The notes: a model not told the origin generated them from the sequence alone. Positions 43,877 through 52,821 are shown, numbered from the stretch's first letter. The stretch: 64,000 nt of DNA from JAGNHS01 sp964609695 (GCA_964609695.1 CAZSSP010000002.1:62001-126000); one strand, 5' to 3'. Made by a program: numbers and translations.

Positions 43877-45919
43877 TTAGAGTCTCTTTTCTTGGCTACA
43901 TTCTGTAGGGATAAAGTAGTCGTAACCGTAGAGTTCATCGAGCCAATACTCAGTGTTAAACTTCCAAAGAATTTCATGCCCCTTTAAGAAGACTCCAGGT
44001 AGGAATTCTTTTTGATCCATGAGTTTCTTGGCTTGATTACGAGAAAGTGCATCGGGAAATTTGCTGGCTTGAGAGTAGACTTCAAATTTTAAGAAATCTA
44101 ATTTTGAAAGTTGTCTCTGATAATCGTCTAGTACATCTCCAAGGCGCGACACGAAATAAGGTTTGAGAGCTTGGCTTACGGCTGTCATTTTTTGTTTGAG
44201 TACTGCTCGGAGTGTGTCGCGAGAGTCTTCTCGTGCTTCAGCATCGGTAACTAAGTAATTTTCTGCTAATACGCCGAGTTTTTCACTTTCTTTTTCTAAT
44301 AAAGCAATTCGAGTTTTATCTTTCATAATGACAGGGTCATTCAGAAAGGTGACTTTAATCCATTCGGGGACTTCAAGATTTTCAATGTCGTGGATATTTT
44401 CAAATTTTGTTTTAGAAATATCGGCACGAGCTTTTTGAACTTCAGGCATTTGAGATTGGCTGTATTTTTTGAAAGTATTAGCGGCTAAGTTAGCTTCATC
44501 AAAGCGGCAAAGTTTTAGATAATTCAAACTTCGAAGTATCCAAAGTTCTGCCAAATCTCGATTTTCATAATAAGGACTTCCTAGTGGGTGTAGTTTTCCA
44601 AGTGAACGATTGTATTCACCTAAGCGATAGAGCGACCATGCAGTCTCAAAAATAGCTTCTTTAGCAAAAGGGGAAGTCGCGGGAACTTCTCCATAATGAT
44701 AGACGGCTTGGTTATATTCTTTGAGTTGATAAGCGAGTCTTGCGAGTGAGAGTTGAGCTAATTCTAGTAAATCTTTAGAGCTCTCGTTTCTTGCAAGGCG
44801 AATGGCTTCTTCAAAAAAGCTTCGAGCTTGATATGCACGAGAAGTTTCGCGATTCCAATCTTCAGTTGATGTGTTAGGGTCGAGAGAAGAGCTCACAATA
44901 ACACCGCAATAATATTGTGCTTCAGCTCGGCGAGGATTTCCCTCTTCGACTTTTAAGAAAGCGTTCATGGCGGCTTCGCCGGCACCAGTGTTTAGAAGAA
45001 CGCGACCTAAGTGATAGGCGTAGAGGCTGCGATATTTGTCAGGTATTTGCGAAAGAGAGACTTTTGATAATATTTGATTGGCCGATGCGTCGTCGCGAGT
45101 TTTTTCGATGGCTTTGGCCACCATCCCTATGGCTGATCGACGCCATTTTCCAGAAGCAATTTGCACCAATTGAGGTAAGGCGGAAGCGTAGAATTCTGCT
45201 TGATAAAGAGCATGCGCCATTAGAAAGCGAGCGGCCTCATGAGTGTCTTCGCTATTCTTCTTATTGGCTAGTTCTTTGAAACTTAAGGTGACCGCAGTGG
45301 CATAATCCCTTTGTGCGTAGGCGCGATAAGCTGGAAGCAGAGATATTTTATCTTTGTCTTGAGTTTTACCGTGATCAAAAAGAAGTTCCATTTCGCGTCT
45401 TTCACCGGGCTCTACTTCTACATGCACTTCTTGACCTGCTTGAGTTTTAACTTCTTCTAAAAGTTCTACAGAGGGAAGTTTTCTTTGTGGTAAGAGCACC
45501 GCTTTGCTGGCGCCTGCTCCGCCATCAGAAGCCGCCCATACCGTTTCGTCGAGTTTAAGTTTTTGCGTGCTTTCACCGCGACCTCGAATGGTCACAAAAT
45601 CAGAAGAATTCATTTTCTTGCTAGGTGCTGCAATTTTCTGAGTGGCTTTTTGTTTTCTTAATTCTTGTTGTTTAATTCGTAAATCAGGTGGCAAATATTT
45701 CTCTGGAATTGATAAGAGTTCTTCGTTGTCTAAGGCTTGAGGCTTGATTTGACGAATAGGTCTTAAGTTTTCTTCTAGTGTTCCACGCTGAATGTAGTTT
45801 TTAATTTGAGAACGTGGAAGTTCACTTAAGTTTTTAGCATCTTCCACGGGAATGGAAATTTTTGCATAAGTCAGCATGCTGAGTGAACTCAGGAAAAGCG
45901 GTACTATTATGCGTTTCAT
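43877..45919 (-). CDS. Periplasmic TPR-rich protein, partner of the following beta-barrel
   Basis: A 680-residue protein with a Sec signal (VPLFLSSLSMLTYA, cleaved before K-I-S-I). After a disordered, basic N-terminal third come helical TPR-like hairpins (about 215-480, 'RAYAQRDYATAVTLSFKELA', 'AQYYCGVIVSS', 'LARLAYQLKEYNQAVYHYGE', 'AWSLYRLGEYNRSLGKLHP'). The C-terminal part is coiled-coil-like. Similar TPR/beta-barrel pairs occur in gliding-motility and envelope complexes of myxobacteria, but I cannot assign this to one. The start codon is adjacent to the stop of the beta-barrel gene (one base apart), so they are one operon. Confidence 0.7.
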   Translation of the reverse strand: MKRIIVPLFLSSLSMLTYAKISIPVEDAKNLSELPRSQIKNYIQRGTLEENLRPIRQIKPQALDNEELLSIPEKYLPPDLRIKQQELRKQKATQKIAAPSKKMNSSDFVTIRGRGESTQKLKLDETVWAASDGGAGASKAVLLPQRKLPSVELLEEVKTQAGQEVHVEVEPGERREMELLFDHGKTQDKDKISLLPAYRAYAQRDYATAVTLSFKELANKKNSEDTHEAARFLMAHALYQAEFYASALPQLVQIASGKWRRSAIGMVAKAIEKTRDDASANQILSKVSLSQIPDKYRSLYAYHLGRVLLNTGAGEAAMNAFLKVEEGNPRRAEAQYYCGVIVSSSLDPNTSTEDWNRETSRAYQARSFFEEAIRLARNESSKDLLELAQLSLARLAYQLKEYNQAVYHYGEVPATSPFAKEAIFETAWSLYRLGEYNRSLGKLHPLGSPYYENRDLAELWILRSLNYLKLCRFDEANLAANTFKKYSQSQMPEVQKARADISKTKFENIHDIENLEVPEWIKVTFLNDPVIMKDKTRIALLEKESEKLGVLAENYLVTDAEAREDSRDTLRAVLKQKMTAVSQALKPYFVSRLGDVLDDYQRQLSKLDFLKFEVYSQASKFPDALSRNQAKKLMDQKEFLPGVFLKGHEILWKFNTEYWLDELYGYDYFIPTECSQEKRL

Positions 45920-46798
45920 TTAGAATCCCCCGAGGTTGAAGAGATAAGAAATACCTGTTGTGAACTGATAATAGCTGAGCCAAACTTTTGAGCCTGTTCC
46001 GCTGGCACTGGTGGGTGCAAATTGGGCTTGGTAAAAGCTGTTTCTCACGTCAAAGCGCCAAGTCCAATTTTTATTTAGGAAGACTCTAGCTCCAACTCCT
46101 ACAAGTGAACCCAGGTGCTTTTGGTTTTTTCCACCTTCGGCAGGAGTGTAGTTACTGTTGGTTTGAAAATAAGAGGCTCCAAAGACGCCATAAAAATCGT
46201 AGTGAATAATAGAAGATCTAAAAAAGGCGAATTTTCCGTAAATAGGGCTCCAGGTGAAGGCCAGGCCTGTATACCATTTAGGTTCTCGGAATTCCTTTTT
46301 TGAAGCGAAGTTTCTAGACGATAAGAAATCATTAATTTGTTTACCGTGTTTATTGAGTGTGTTTTTGCTGTTGGAGAAGTAGCCCTCCATTCCTAGGTAT
46401 TCTGTAAAGTGATAGGCCGCGTGCCCGCCGTAAGTGTAAGTTGTATGGAAGGGGGAGGCTGCTGTTTTTCCTCCATCTATTCCAAGTTGTAGGCGTTTAG
46501 CTTTGTTATATTTTCGATCTTGAATAACGAGTACTTTATGGTCGTCTCTTTCAAAGAGGTCGACTTTCCAAACATCGTTGGCTGAAAATTTAACGGCGTC
46601 TGATCGCGTTTCATCTTTAGCTTCTGCGGTGTCTTTATTGTCTTTGGCGTCCGGTTTTTTTTCTTCGACCACGTCTTTGTTTGCGGCGACTGTTTTTTTG
46701 TCGTCGGTCTTTTTTTGATCGGCCTTTTTGTCAGTGGCCGCAAAAAGAGAGCTACTTAGGAGAAGTATTCCTAGTTCCGCTTTGAGAAAATTTTTCAT
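45920..46798 (-). CDS. Outer-membrane beta-barrel domain protein
   Basis: A 292-residue protein with a signal peptide (LGILLLSSSLFAA, cleaved before T-D-K-K) and a Lys/Asp/Glu-rich linker of about 45 residues, followed by a barrel-type C-terminal part: alternating aromatic strands 'TTYTYGGHAAYHFTEYLGME', 'KWYTGLAFTWSPIYGKFAF', 'WTWRFDVRNSFYQAQF' and 'WLSYYQFTTGISYLFNLGGF', ending in Phe. This is the outer-membrane beta-barrel domain type common in delta-proteobacterial relatives. It is followed by the TPR gene. It has no identifiable ligand. Confidence 0.78.
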   Translation of the reverse strand: MKNFLKAELGILLLSSSLFAATDKKADQKKTDDKKTVAANKDVVEEKKPDAKDNKDTAEAKDETRSDAVKFSANDVWKVDLFERDDHKVLVIQDRKYNKAKRLQLGIDGGKTAASPFHTTYTYGGHAAYHFTEYLGMEGYFSNSKNTLNKHGKQINDFLSSRNFASKKEFREPKWYTGLAFTWSPIYGKFAFFRSSIIHYDFYGVFGASYFQTNSNYTPAEGGKNQKHLGSLVGVGARVFLNKNWTWRFDVRNSFYQAQFAPTSASGTGSKVWLSYYQFTTGISYLFNLGGF

Positions 46799-46920
46799 GG
46801 CTTCAGTGTAAGAGCGGAAGCCAAAACTGCAAGAGATATTGAAAGTTTAATACTTTATTAATCCTAATTTTTCTTCGTAATTACAGTATCTTAACAATCA
46901 CCCCCTAGGCTAGAGCTTAG

Positions 46921-47108
46921 ATTATGCGCGAAGAAACGGGCCTGGATCTAAATAAACGAAAGCTGCAAGTTCCTTTGAATTCAAATACTAGAGCATCTTG
47001 GGGTGGGCGATGGGGCAAAGCCCCAAGTCACAGGGGTCGCCCAAGCCGCTCTAGTATTTGAATTCAAAAGAACTTGTGGATTTCCAGGCCCGTTTCTTCG
47101 CGCACAAT
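46921..47108. repeat. Long hairpin element, family A, copy 3
   Basis: Outer arms 46921-46946 and 47083-47108 pair with one mismatch (ATTATGCGCGAAGAAACGGG on the left). Inner arms 46966-46994 and 47048-47076 are a 29-base inverted repeat with one mismatch. The inner arm sequence (TTTGAATTCAAATACTAGAG) differs from copy 2 at several positions, each compensated on the other arm. The apex is nearly identical to copy 2 (GTGGG instead of GTGAG, and AGTCACAGGGG instead of AGCTTCAGGGG). It lies between the beta-barrel gene start and the 47.2 kb gene; the rest of the 46799-47197 gap holds only the promoter of that gene. Confidence 0.88.
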
Positions 47109-47143
47109 AAGGATAAAAAGTTGCGGGAGAGAGAGGTGGGGGC

Positions 47144-47172
47144 TTGAGTGTTAACGCTATGCGTTATATAAT
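47144..47172 (+). promoter_or_regulatory. Sigma-70-type promoter for the 47.2 kb gene
   Basis: TTGAGT (47144-47149), a 17-base spacer and a perfect TATAAT (47167-47172). The first base after would be near 47179, and an AGGAG ribosome site (47184-47188) sits nine bases before the ATG at 47198, so the leader is short. Confidence 0.7.
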
Positions 47173-47197
47173 GCACGGGCTTTAGGAGACGATACAT

Positions 47198-47776
47198 ATG
47201 TCTAAAATCAGTTCCAAACTTGTTCTAGCTCAACTTATATCTGCGTCTGTAGTGCCTTCAGTTATGGCTAGGGTTTTAAATGATGAGCCCACTATTGAAG
47301 AAAGACGCCAGATTAGAACAGAGCGTGAACAAAAGGAATTTGAGCTACGAAATAATGCTTATGTCATGTCTATCAACAGCCCTACAGCATCGGGAAAAGA
47401 TAAGACTTGGGACACCCTTGAAGTGGGGACTCCTCTAAAAGTGGAGTACATGAATTCCGGTGTGACTGTAGCCCTCAATTTTATTTCGCATATGAGCGGC
47501 CGAATCAGTGAACATAAATCTGCTTACGAAAATGATTTGGCTCGTCGAGATTTTTATTTAGTGACGGCTGGAATTTTCAATTCTGAAAAAGCCATCGAAG
47601 GTTTGATAGAGAAATTGAGAAGTGGTCGTTATCGTTTAAATATTTTCTTGAAATCAGCTCCTACTAAAAGTGCTGACGGCGAAATTACTATATTAAGTGC
47701 AAAAAACATTCAAAGAGTTGAGCTTCAGGATTTGCTCGACAACGTTATAGTTTTTAAAAACGTAATAAGTGAATAG
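47198..47776 (+). CDS. Secreted protein of unknown function
   Basis: A 192-residue protein with a signal-like N-terminus ('LVLAQLISASVVPSVMA', cleaved before R-V-L-N). The mature part begins with a Glu/Arg-rich helix ('EERRQIRTEREQKEFELR'), then a mixed alpha/beta region ('GVTVALNFISHMSG', 'FYLVTAGIFNSEKAIEGLIE'). No known family. It has the clearest promoter in the window and converges with the exported PRPP-synthetase-like gene (19 bases between stops). Confidence 0.65.
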   Translation: MSKISSKLVLAQLISASVVPSVMARVLNDEPTIEERRQIRTEREQKEFELRNNAYVMSINSPTASGKDKTWDTLEVGTPLKVEYMNSGVTVALNFISHMSGRISEHKSAYENDLARRDFYLVTAGIFNSEKAIEGLIEKLRSGRYRLNIFLKSAPTKSADGEITILSAKNIQRVELQDLLDNVIVFKNVISE

Positions 47777-47795
47777 CTTTTATAGCTTCAATAAA

Positions 47796-50700
47796 TTATC
47801 GCGACATTCGACGAGCGCGTTCAAGGAGCATAATTCTATCCGACAATTCTTGTGCGGCACTTAAAACTAAGAATTTAGGATTTAAAGACGCCTTATTGTT
47901 GACGCTATTAGTGCAAATAATTCCATCGACATTCGGATTGGATAATACTTTCGAAGCATCGCCTGTTAAATGAGTGGCCAGTACATAAATCTTTTTAGCT
48001 CCTAGAGCTTTTAACAAGTCGACAACTTGTGAGCCAGTGCCTCCTGTTTCAAGTTCATCATCAACTACGGCTACGGTGAGATTTTGAACTTGCATATCAG
48101 AGAGTCCAAATATTTTTATTTTTTGTGTGAGAGGATCGCGTTGTTTGTTGGCGGTTGAGACTCCTACTTCTAGTTCGCCTGCATACAAACTTGCAGCTTT
48201 TTGAGCCCCTTCATCTGGGGCAATAATTTTTTCTACTCCAATTTTTTTCAAATAAGGGATGAGTGTTGGCCGAGAACTTAAATGCTCGCTTGGAACTGAG
48301 AAAAAACCTTGTGACTGAGGGGCATGCGCTCTCATAAAAATAACGGAGTCTATTCCTACGGCTTCAAGTAAATCAGCACCGAGTCGGCCTGTGATGGTGA
48401 TTCCTCCAGCTTCATCGACTTTATCGGAACGAGCAAAGGGGAGGTAGGGCGTGACAAGCGTTACGCGATTGCCTTGCTCTTTGAGACGGTCAATGAGTGA
48501 AAGGGCTTTTAAAAGCTGATGATTCACGTTCATACCGCCATCCATAAGAAGATAGATTTGAGAATGGAGTGGAATTAACTGAGGGTCATCCCAAACAGGA
48601 ATTTGAGTCATTGATGAAATTTCATGAACGAGTTGATCGCCTCTTAAATCCATTAAGTAAGTTTTGGTGCTAATGGCTTCGTGTGAATTTCCTGGAGCTT
48701 TGGGAAGTCGTCTGAGTTCGTTGTTTTGAATTCGAAAGTTTTGAGCTCCGGCAACGCGGAAAAGTGCGAGAGGATCAAAATGAAAATTAACACCTTCAAC
48801 ATGCAAATCCATGGAGTAATTATTTGTGGTCACGTTGACGCTTCCAGCGCCGTTAGTTTTTAGCGTTCGGACCGCGATCAGTGCTTCCATGAAAGAGTCA
48901 GGTGTTAGGCGATTAGGAATAATGACTGAAGTGTCTCTAAATCTAACATCTCGTTCTAAGCGCCAGAGTATATTGCTCGTAGGAAATTGTGTGGCTTTCG
49001 CATGAGAGAACAGTAAGTTTTGTTCACGAGCACGACGCTCGGCTTGAGCTTCGTTGGATTTTACGGTGAAAAGAATGGGACCATCTTCACTAAAATCAAG
49101 ATCACTTAAGGGGCGAGTGATACTTTCATTTGCGCGCCCTAATTTGTTAATGACGGCCATCGAAAGCCCTGTAGAATCTTTTTGGATGTTGGCGACAGTG
49201 CCTTCAAAAAACTCTTGAGCGTCTTGAACGATGAAAGTGGCTTCATTTCCTTTGGCGTGAAGTGCGAGAAGCTGACGAATTTTGTAGACTTCAACATCTT
49301 TAATAACAAACTCATTGGTAGTGACTTCATAGGGAATTTTGACGTCATTAAGAGAAACTTTTTGGAGTTCTCCTAACTCGTCTTTGAGGGTGAGTTTTAC
49401 AAGACCTTTTTCATCGACGCCAATGTTGAGCAATCTATAGGACTTGGGATTTCCGTTAATTTCGATACGGGCACCTTTCCACTGTACCCATAATAATTTT
49501 TCGAGGAGATGTATTTCGTCCGAACTATAATTAGGCGCCCCTTCATTGGAAATTTGCGCTAAAGAGACATCGAATATGCCACAACTTTTTTGAGACCCAT
49601 CTTTGATCCTAAAGTCGACGATGATTTTTCCTTCTTCGGTAAAATGCGCGCCGGTGAAAGTTCCAGTAAGAGTTTCAACAGGAGGGGAATAGCGAATGCG
49701 TAGAGGAGTTTCGTATCCATTGTACTTCTTAATGTTTTCGAGATTTCTTTTTTCGATCAGATTTTGTGTTAAGCGGAGCAACCAAAGTCTAGCTTCATCA
49801 AGCCTTTCGAGTTGTTTGTCTGTGAAGACTAAGTTCTTCCAAAAATTGTTGGTGAGTTTACGGTGGAGTATTTCGGTCCATTTTGTGGTCTCAAATTGAG
49901 CTTTGAGGCGGAAAAGATCGTAGGGGTATCCGCGCTCATGGAGCACTTCAAAGAATGTCATTTGAACGCCACGGAAAAGGTCGGGGTCGCTTGTTCTAAG
50001 TTCGCGTAGAGGAGTTAATATGTTGTCGCGATTTTCTAGCCATTCTCTTAGGGTTGAAGATATTTTTGCATAAGGGTCAGTCAGGTGATCAATATCTCGT
50101 AGTGATAAAAATTCAATATGACCCCAATCATGATAAGCGAATTCGGCGGGTGTGAGATCGAAGCCATCGCCAAAAATAGATTCAGTTGTAAAACCAATTA
50201 AGTGAACGGGGACAACACGTGTATCAAAAAAGTAGTCGAGTCCAACACTTTGAAAACTTGGGAAAGCAAGGACGTCGGGCCATTTTGACAAAAGATCTTC
50301 CACCACATTCTTCGCTAAATTTTGATGATAATAACTCGTGAAATGAGGGTGAATTTTTCGGTAGTCTTGATCGACCTGCTCTATAAAACGCATGCTCCAT
50401 CGAATGAAATCATGATACATAATTCCAGTGGATAGAATTTGCTGACCACTTTTTTGAAGTTCTTCGTATAAACTTCGACTCTCTTTATGAGCTTTTTCTT
50501 CGCTGATTAAATATCCAGATATTTTTGAGAGAATTTCATGAACAGTGGGGCGCATTTCTTCAAATTTGAAAGAAGACTCACCTCTGGCTCGAGCTTCTAC
50601 TGCGCGCTCTCTTAATTCTTCGTAAATTTCAACTGGATTTTTTCTAAGTGAATCCGTAAAGGATAGTTGGGTGTCTTCTGTGAGAGGGCTTTGGCAAACG

Positions 50701-50804
50701 GCTTTGTTTGAAGATTCGTCGTTGGCGATCAAATACCGCGCAGGAATGATGAAGAAAATAAAAGCGAAAGCAATAAAAGAAAATTTCACCTTTAAAGACT
50801 TCAT
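47796..50804 (-). CDS. Exported protein with tandem PRPP-synthetase-like modules
   Basis: A 1002-residue protein with a Sec signal (FSFIAFAFIFFIIPARYLIA, cleaved before N-D-E-S). Residues about 30-600 are unfamiliar, with a 'YHDWGHIEFL' His/Asp cluster near residue 220. Two segments then resemble the N-terminal domain of ribose-phosphate pyrophosphokinase. The first (about 610-700, 'DTSVIIPNRLTPDSFMEALI') has lost the Y-A-R-Q-D motif. The second (about 740-830) keeps 'YLPFARSDKVDEAGG', 'GADLLEAVGIDSVIFM' and 'QGFFSVPSEHL'. The C-terminal domain keeps the PRPP loop, 'AVVDDELETGGTGS' (Asp915, Asp916). The cytoplasmic enzyme makes PRPP from ribose-5-phosphate and ATP. An exported version is unexpected. 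It is divergent from the Tat-signal aldehyde dehydrogenase gene. Confidence 0.8.
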   Translation of the reverse strand: MKSLKVKFSFIAFAFIFFIIPARYLIANDESSNKAVCQSPLTEDTQLSFTDSLRKNPVEIYEELRERAVEARARGESSFKFEEMRPTVHEILSKISGYLISEEKAHKESRSLYEELQKSGQQILSTGIMYHDFIRWSMRFIEQVDQDYRKIHPHFTSYYHQNLAKNVVEDLLSKWPDVLAFPSFQSVGLDYFFDTRVVPVHLIGFTTESIFGDGFDLTPAEFAYHDWGHIEFLSLRDIDHLTDPYAKISSTLREWLENRDNILTPLRELRTSDPDLFRGVQMTFFEVLHERGYPYDLFRLKAQFETTKWTEILHRKLTNNFWKNLVFTDKQLERLDEARLWLLRLTQNLIEKRNLENIKKYNGYETPLRIRYSPPVETLTGTFTGAHFTEEGKIIVDFRIKDGSQKSCGIFDVSLAQISNEGAPNYSSDEIHLLEKLLWVQWKGARIEINGNPKSYRLLNIGVDEKGLVKLTLKDELGELQKVSLNDVKIPYEVTTNEFVIKDVEVYKIRQLLALHAKGNEATFIVQDAQEFFEGTVANIQKDSTGLSMAVINKLGRANESITRPLSDLDFSEDGPILFTVKSNEAQAERRAREQNLLFSHAKATQFPTSNILWRLERDVRFRDTSVIIPNRLTPDSFMEALIAVRTLKTNGAGSVNVTTNNYSMDLHVEGVNFHFDPLALFRVAGAQNFRIQNNELRRLPKAPGNSHEAISTKTYLMDLRGDQLVHEISSMTQIPVWDDPQLIPLHSQIYLLMDGGMNVNHQLLKALSLIDRLKEQGNRVTLVTPYLPFARSDKVDEAGGITITGRLGADLLEAVGIDSVIFMRAHAPQSQGFFSVPSEHLSSRPTLIPYLKKIGVEKIIAPDEGAQKAASLYAGELEVGVSTANKQRDPLTQKIKIFGLSDMQVQNLTVAVVDDELETGGTGSQVVDLLKALGAKKIYVLATHLTGDASKVLSNPNVDGIICTNSVNNKASLNPKFLVLSAAQELSDRIMLLERARRMSR

Positions 50805-50986
50805 GGAGGGTTCTCTTCGCTATCACAAAGGCAATGAAAACGTCTACGTTATAAGTCTTAATGACAGTGGCTAAGAGTGATATTTATGGAATTTTTTTTA
50901 GGCTATTTAAATCGAACAAAAATTTAAGTTTTTTTAGGTTATTCTAACGTTGACAAGGCGTGTTATTGCTGTAGTCTCCTCCGCTT

Positions 50987-52693
50987 ATGTCATTTTCTAG
51001 AAGACAGTTTTTCGTTTCTTCATTCCTACTTTTATTTCTAAGCTTTGAAGTTGATTCCTTTGCTAATTGTGAAATTTCTTTATTAAGAGATCGTGCAAAA
51101 GCAGAAGATATCGCAGCGGCAAAAGAAGTTTTTGAAGCCAGTGCCCATGCACTTAATACAGATTCTCTCCCAGAAAAATTCAAAGCTCCTGCCGTTCAAA
51201 TTCAAAATGGATATCTTGTCGGTGGAGAAATCAAGGTTTGGAAGGGCCCTATGGATGATGTCTACTCTCCTATTCGAGTAGAAAGTGCTGTGGGTGTAGT
51301 GACTCGACAATATTTAGGTCAGGTTCCACGAATGGATGCTCAGACGGGCTTAGCTGTTTATGAAAATTCTCGCCAAGCCTGGAATCACGGCCAAGGTGAA
51401 TGGCCTAAGAAAACTTTAAAAGAACGAATTATTCACATGCAAAAGTTTCTTGATGGAATGCTTTTAAAGCGTCAAGAACTTATTAATCTCATCATGTGGG
51501 AAATTAATAAAAATGAAAAATTAGCGACTACTGAAGTTGATCGCACTATTGCTTATGCAAAAGATACCATTGCTGAAGCTATAAAACTTGAAAATGAATT
51601 GTCGCAAATTCAGAGAATCGGAACGGACTCATTTAAATTAGGTCGTGAGCCATTAGGGGTGGTTCCAATATTTGCTCCTTACAATTATCCGCTCAATGAA
51701 ACTTTTACGAATTTAATTCCAGCTTTGCTTATGGGAAATATTGTTCTTGTTAAACCTGCTCGATACGGGGTTCTTCTTATGAAGCCGTTGTTGGAGTTGT
51801 TTCGGGATTCATTTCCACCAGGTGTTGTGAATTTCATTTATGGAGATGGCCGAGAAGTTTTTTCTAAAATCAATGAAGTCGGAGGTTATGAAGGTTTAGG
51901 ATACATTGGTGGTGAAAGAGGCGCCTTGAGTATTCTGCAAACTAATGGTGCCGCTCATCGCACTAAAGCCACTTTGGGTTTGGGTGCAAAAAATATGGCT
52001 GTTATTTTGAATGATGCCAACATGGAACTTGCGATTTCTGCCAATCTTGAAGGGTGTTTAACTTATAGCGGTCAGCGTTGCACAGCTCATAAAATCCTCT
52101 TTGTTCAAAGGGGAATTGCAGAGGTGTTTTTAAATAAATTTTCTGTGGCTGTAGATAATCTTAAAGTTGGAACAGCCTTTGATAAAGACGTTACAATCAC
52201 GGCGTCTCCTGACAACACTTGGCTCGATACTCAAAGTCGTATGACCAGCGATGCCCTCAGTAAAGGAGCTAGAATTGCTAATCTATCTGGCGGTCTTTCT
52301 ATGAACGGAATTTTCTCTCCTACAATTTTAGTAGGTGTGACTCCTGAAATGGAAATTTATAATAAAGAACAATTTGGTTCCGTTATTCCAGTCGTTGTTT
52401 TTGATGAAATTTCTGAAGTCTTAGCTTGGCAAAGACAATCGCCTTATGGGCAGCAAGCAGCAGTCTTTGGTCAAGACGAAGCTAATCTAAGTATTATTGT
52501 AGATGGACTTAAGCGGCAGGTTGGTAGAATTAATATCAATGGAGCTTGTCGTAGAAGTCCCGATGGAATTCCGTTTGGAGCTCGTGCTAATTCAGGATTG
52601 GGAACTTTGTCGCTTAGAGATGCACTTTTAGCGTTCACAACAGACTCGGTGCTTTGTGAAAATCATAGTGCCAGCCAAGCGGTAGTTAAGTAA
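50987..52693 (+). CDS. Tat-signal aldehyde-dehydrogenase-superfamily protein
   Basis: A 568-residue protein. The N-terminus, MSFSRRQFFVSSFLLLFLSF, fits a twin-arginine signal (S-R-R-x-F), with cleavage likely after S-F-A; Tat carries folded, cofactor-loaded enzymes. The body is a GapN-like aldehyde dehydrogenase: 'LGREPLGVVPIFAPYNYPLN', 'IPALLMGNIVLVKPA', 'GYIGGERGALSI' and catalytic Cys365 in 'YSGQRCTAHK'. The general-base Glu of the E-L-G-G-K motif is replaced: the segment reads L-G-L-G-A-K-N with Gly331, 34 residues before the Cys as in true enzymes. CoA-acylating methylmalonate-semialdehyde dehydrogenases also show G-A-K-N there. It requires NAD(P), so it fits the exported NAD genes nearby. 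No ribosome-binding site is obvious; TTGACA (50950) and TAGTCT (50972) could give a leaderless transcript. Confidence 0.85.
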   Translation: MSFSRRQFFVSSFLLLFLSFEVDSFANCEISLLRDRAKAEDIAAAKEVFEASAHALNTDSLPEKFKAPAVQIQNGYLVGGEIKVWKGPMDDVYSPIRVESAVGVVTRQYLGQVPRMDAQTGLAVYENSRQAWNHGQGEWPKKTLKERIIHMQKFLDGMLLKRQELINLIMWEINKNEKLATTEVDRTIAYAKDTIAEAIKLENELSQIQRIGTDSFKLGREPLGVVPIFAPYNYPLNETFTNLIPALLMGNIVLVKPARYGVLLMKPLLELFRDSFPPGVVNFIYGDGREVFSKINEVGGYEGLGYIGGERGALSILQTNGAAHRTKATLGLGAKNMAVILNDANMELAISANLEGCLTYSGQRCTAHKILFVQRGIAEVFLNKFSVAVDNLKVGTAFDKDVTITASPDNTWLDTQSRMTSDALSKGARIANLSGGLSMNGIFSPTILVGVTPEMEIYNKEQFGSVIPVVVFDEISEVLAWQRQSPYGQQAAVFGQDEANLSIIVDGLKRQVGRININGACRRSPDGIPFGARANSGLGTLSLRDALLAFTTDSVLCENHSASQAVVK

Positions 52694-52699
52694 CTCTTC

Positions 52700-52821
52700 G
52701 GCTTTCAATTTATAGAATATCCTAAAGACACGGCAGGGCACCCCCTTCCTCAGGTCTTCGCCTATAGGCTCGACCTTCGGGAACCCCGAGTGTCTTTAAA
52801 ATATTCTATAAATTGAAAGCC
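52700..52821. terminator. Long hairpin after the aldehyde dehydrogenase gene, containing repeat B copy 2
   Basis: GGCTTTCAATTTATAGAATAT (52700-52720) pairs perfectly with 52801-52821, and AAAGACAC (52724-52731) pairs with GTGTCTTT (52790-52797) after 3-base internal loops. The apex 52732-52789 is an inverted copy of repeat B (compare 25732-25788). It begins seven bases after the stop codon, so it is a likely terminator or 3' stabiliser. Confidence 0.75.

Noticed and set aside
46921..47108. Hairpin core as a c-di-GMP (GEMM-type) riboswitch
   Set aside because: The conserved core does not match the GEMM consensus and is reused away from gene leaders.
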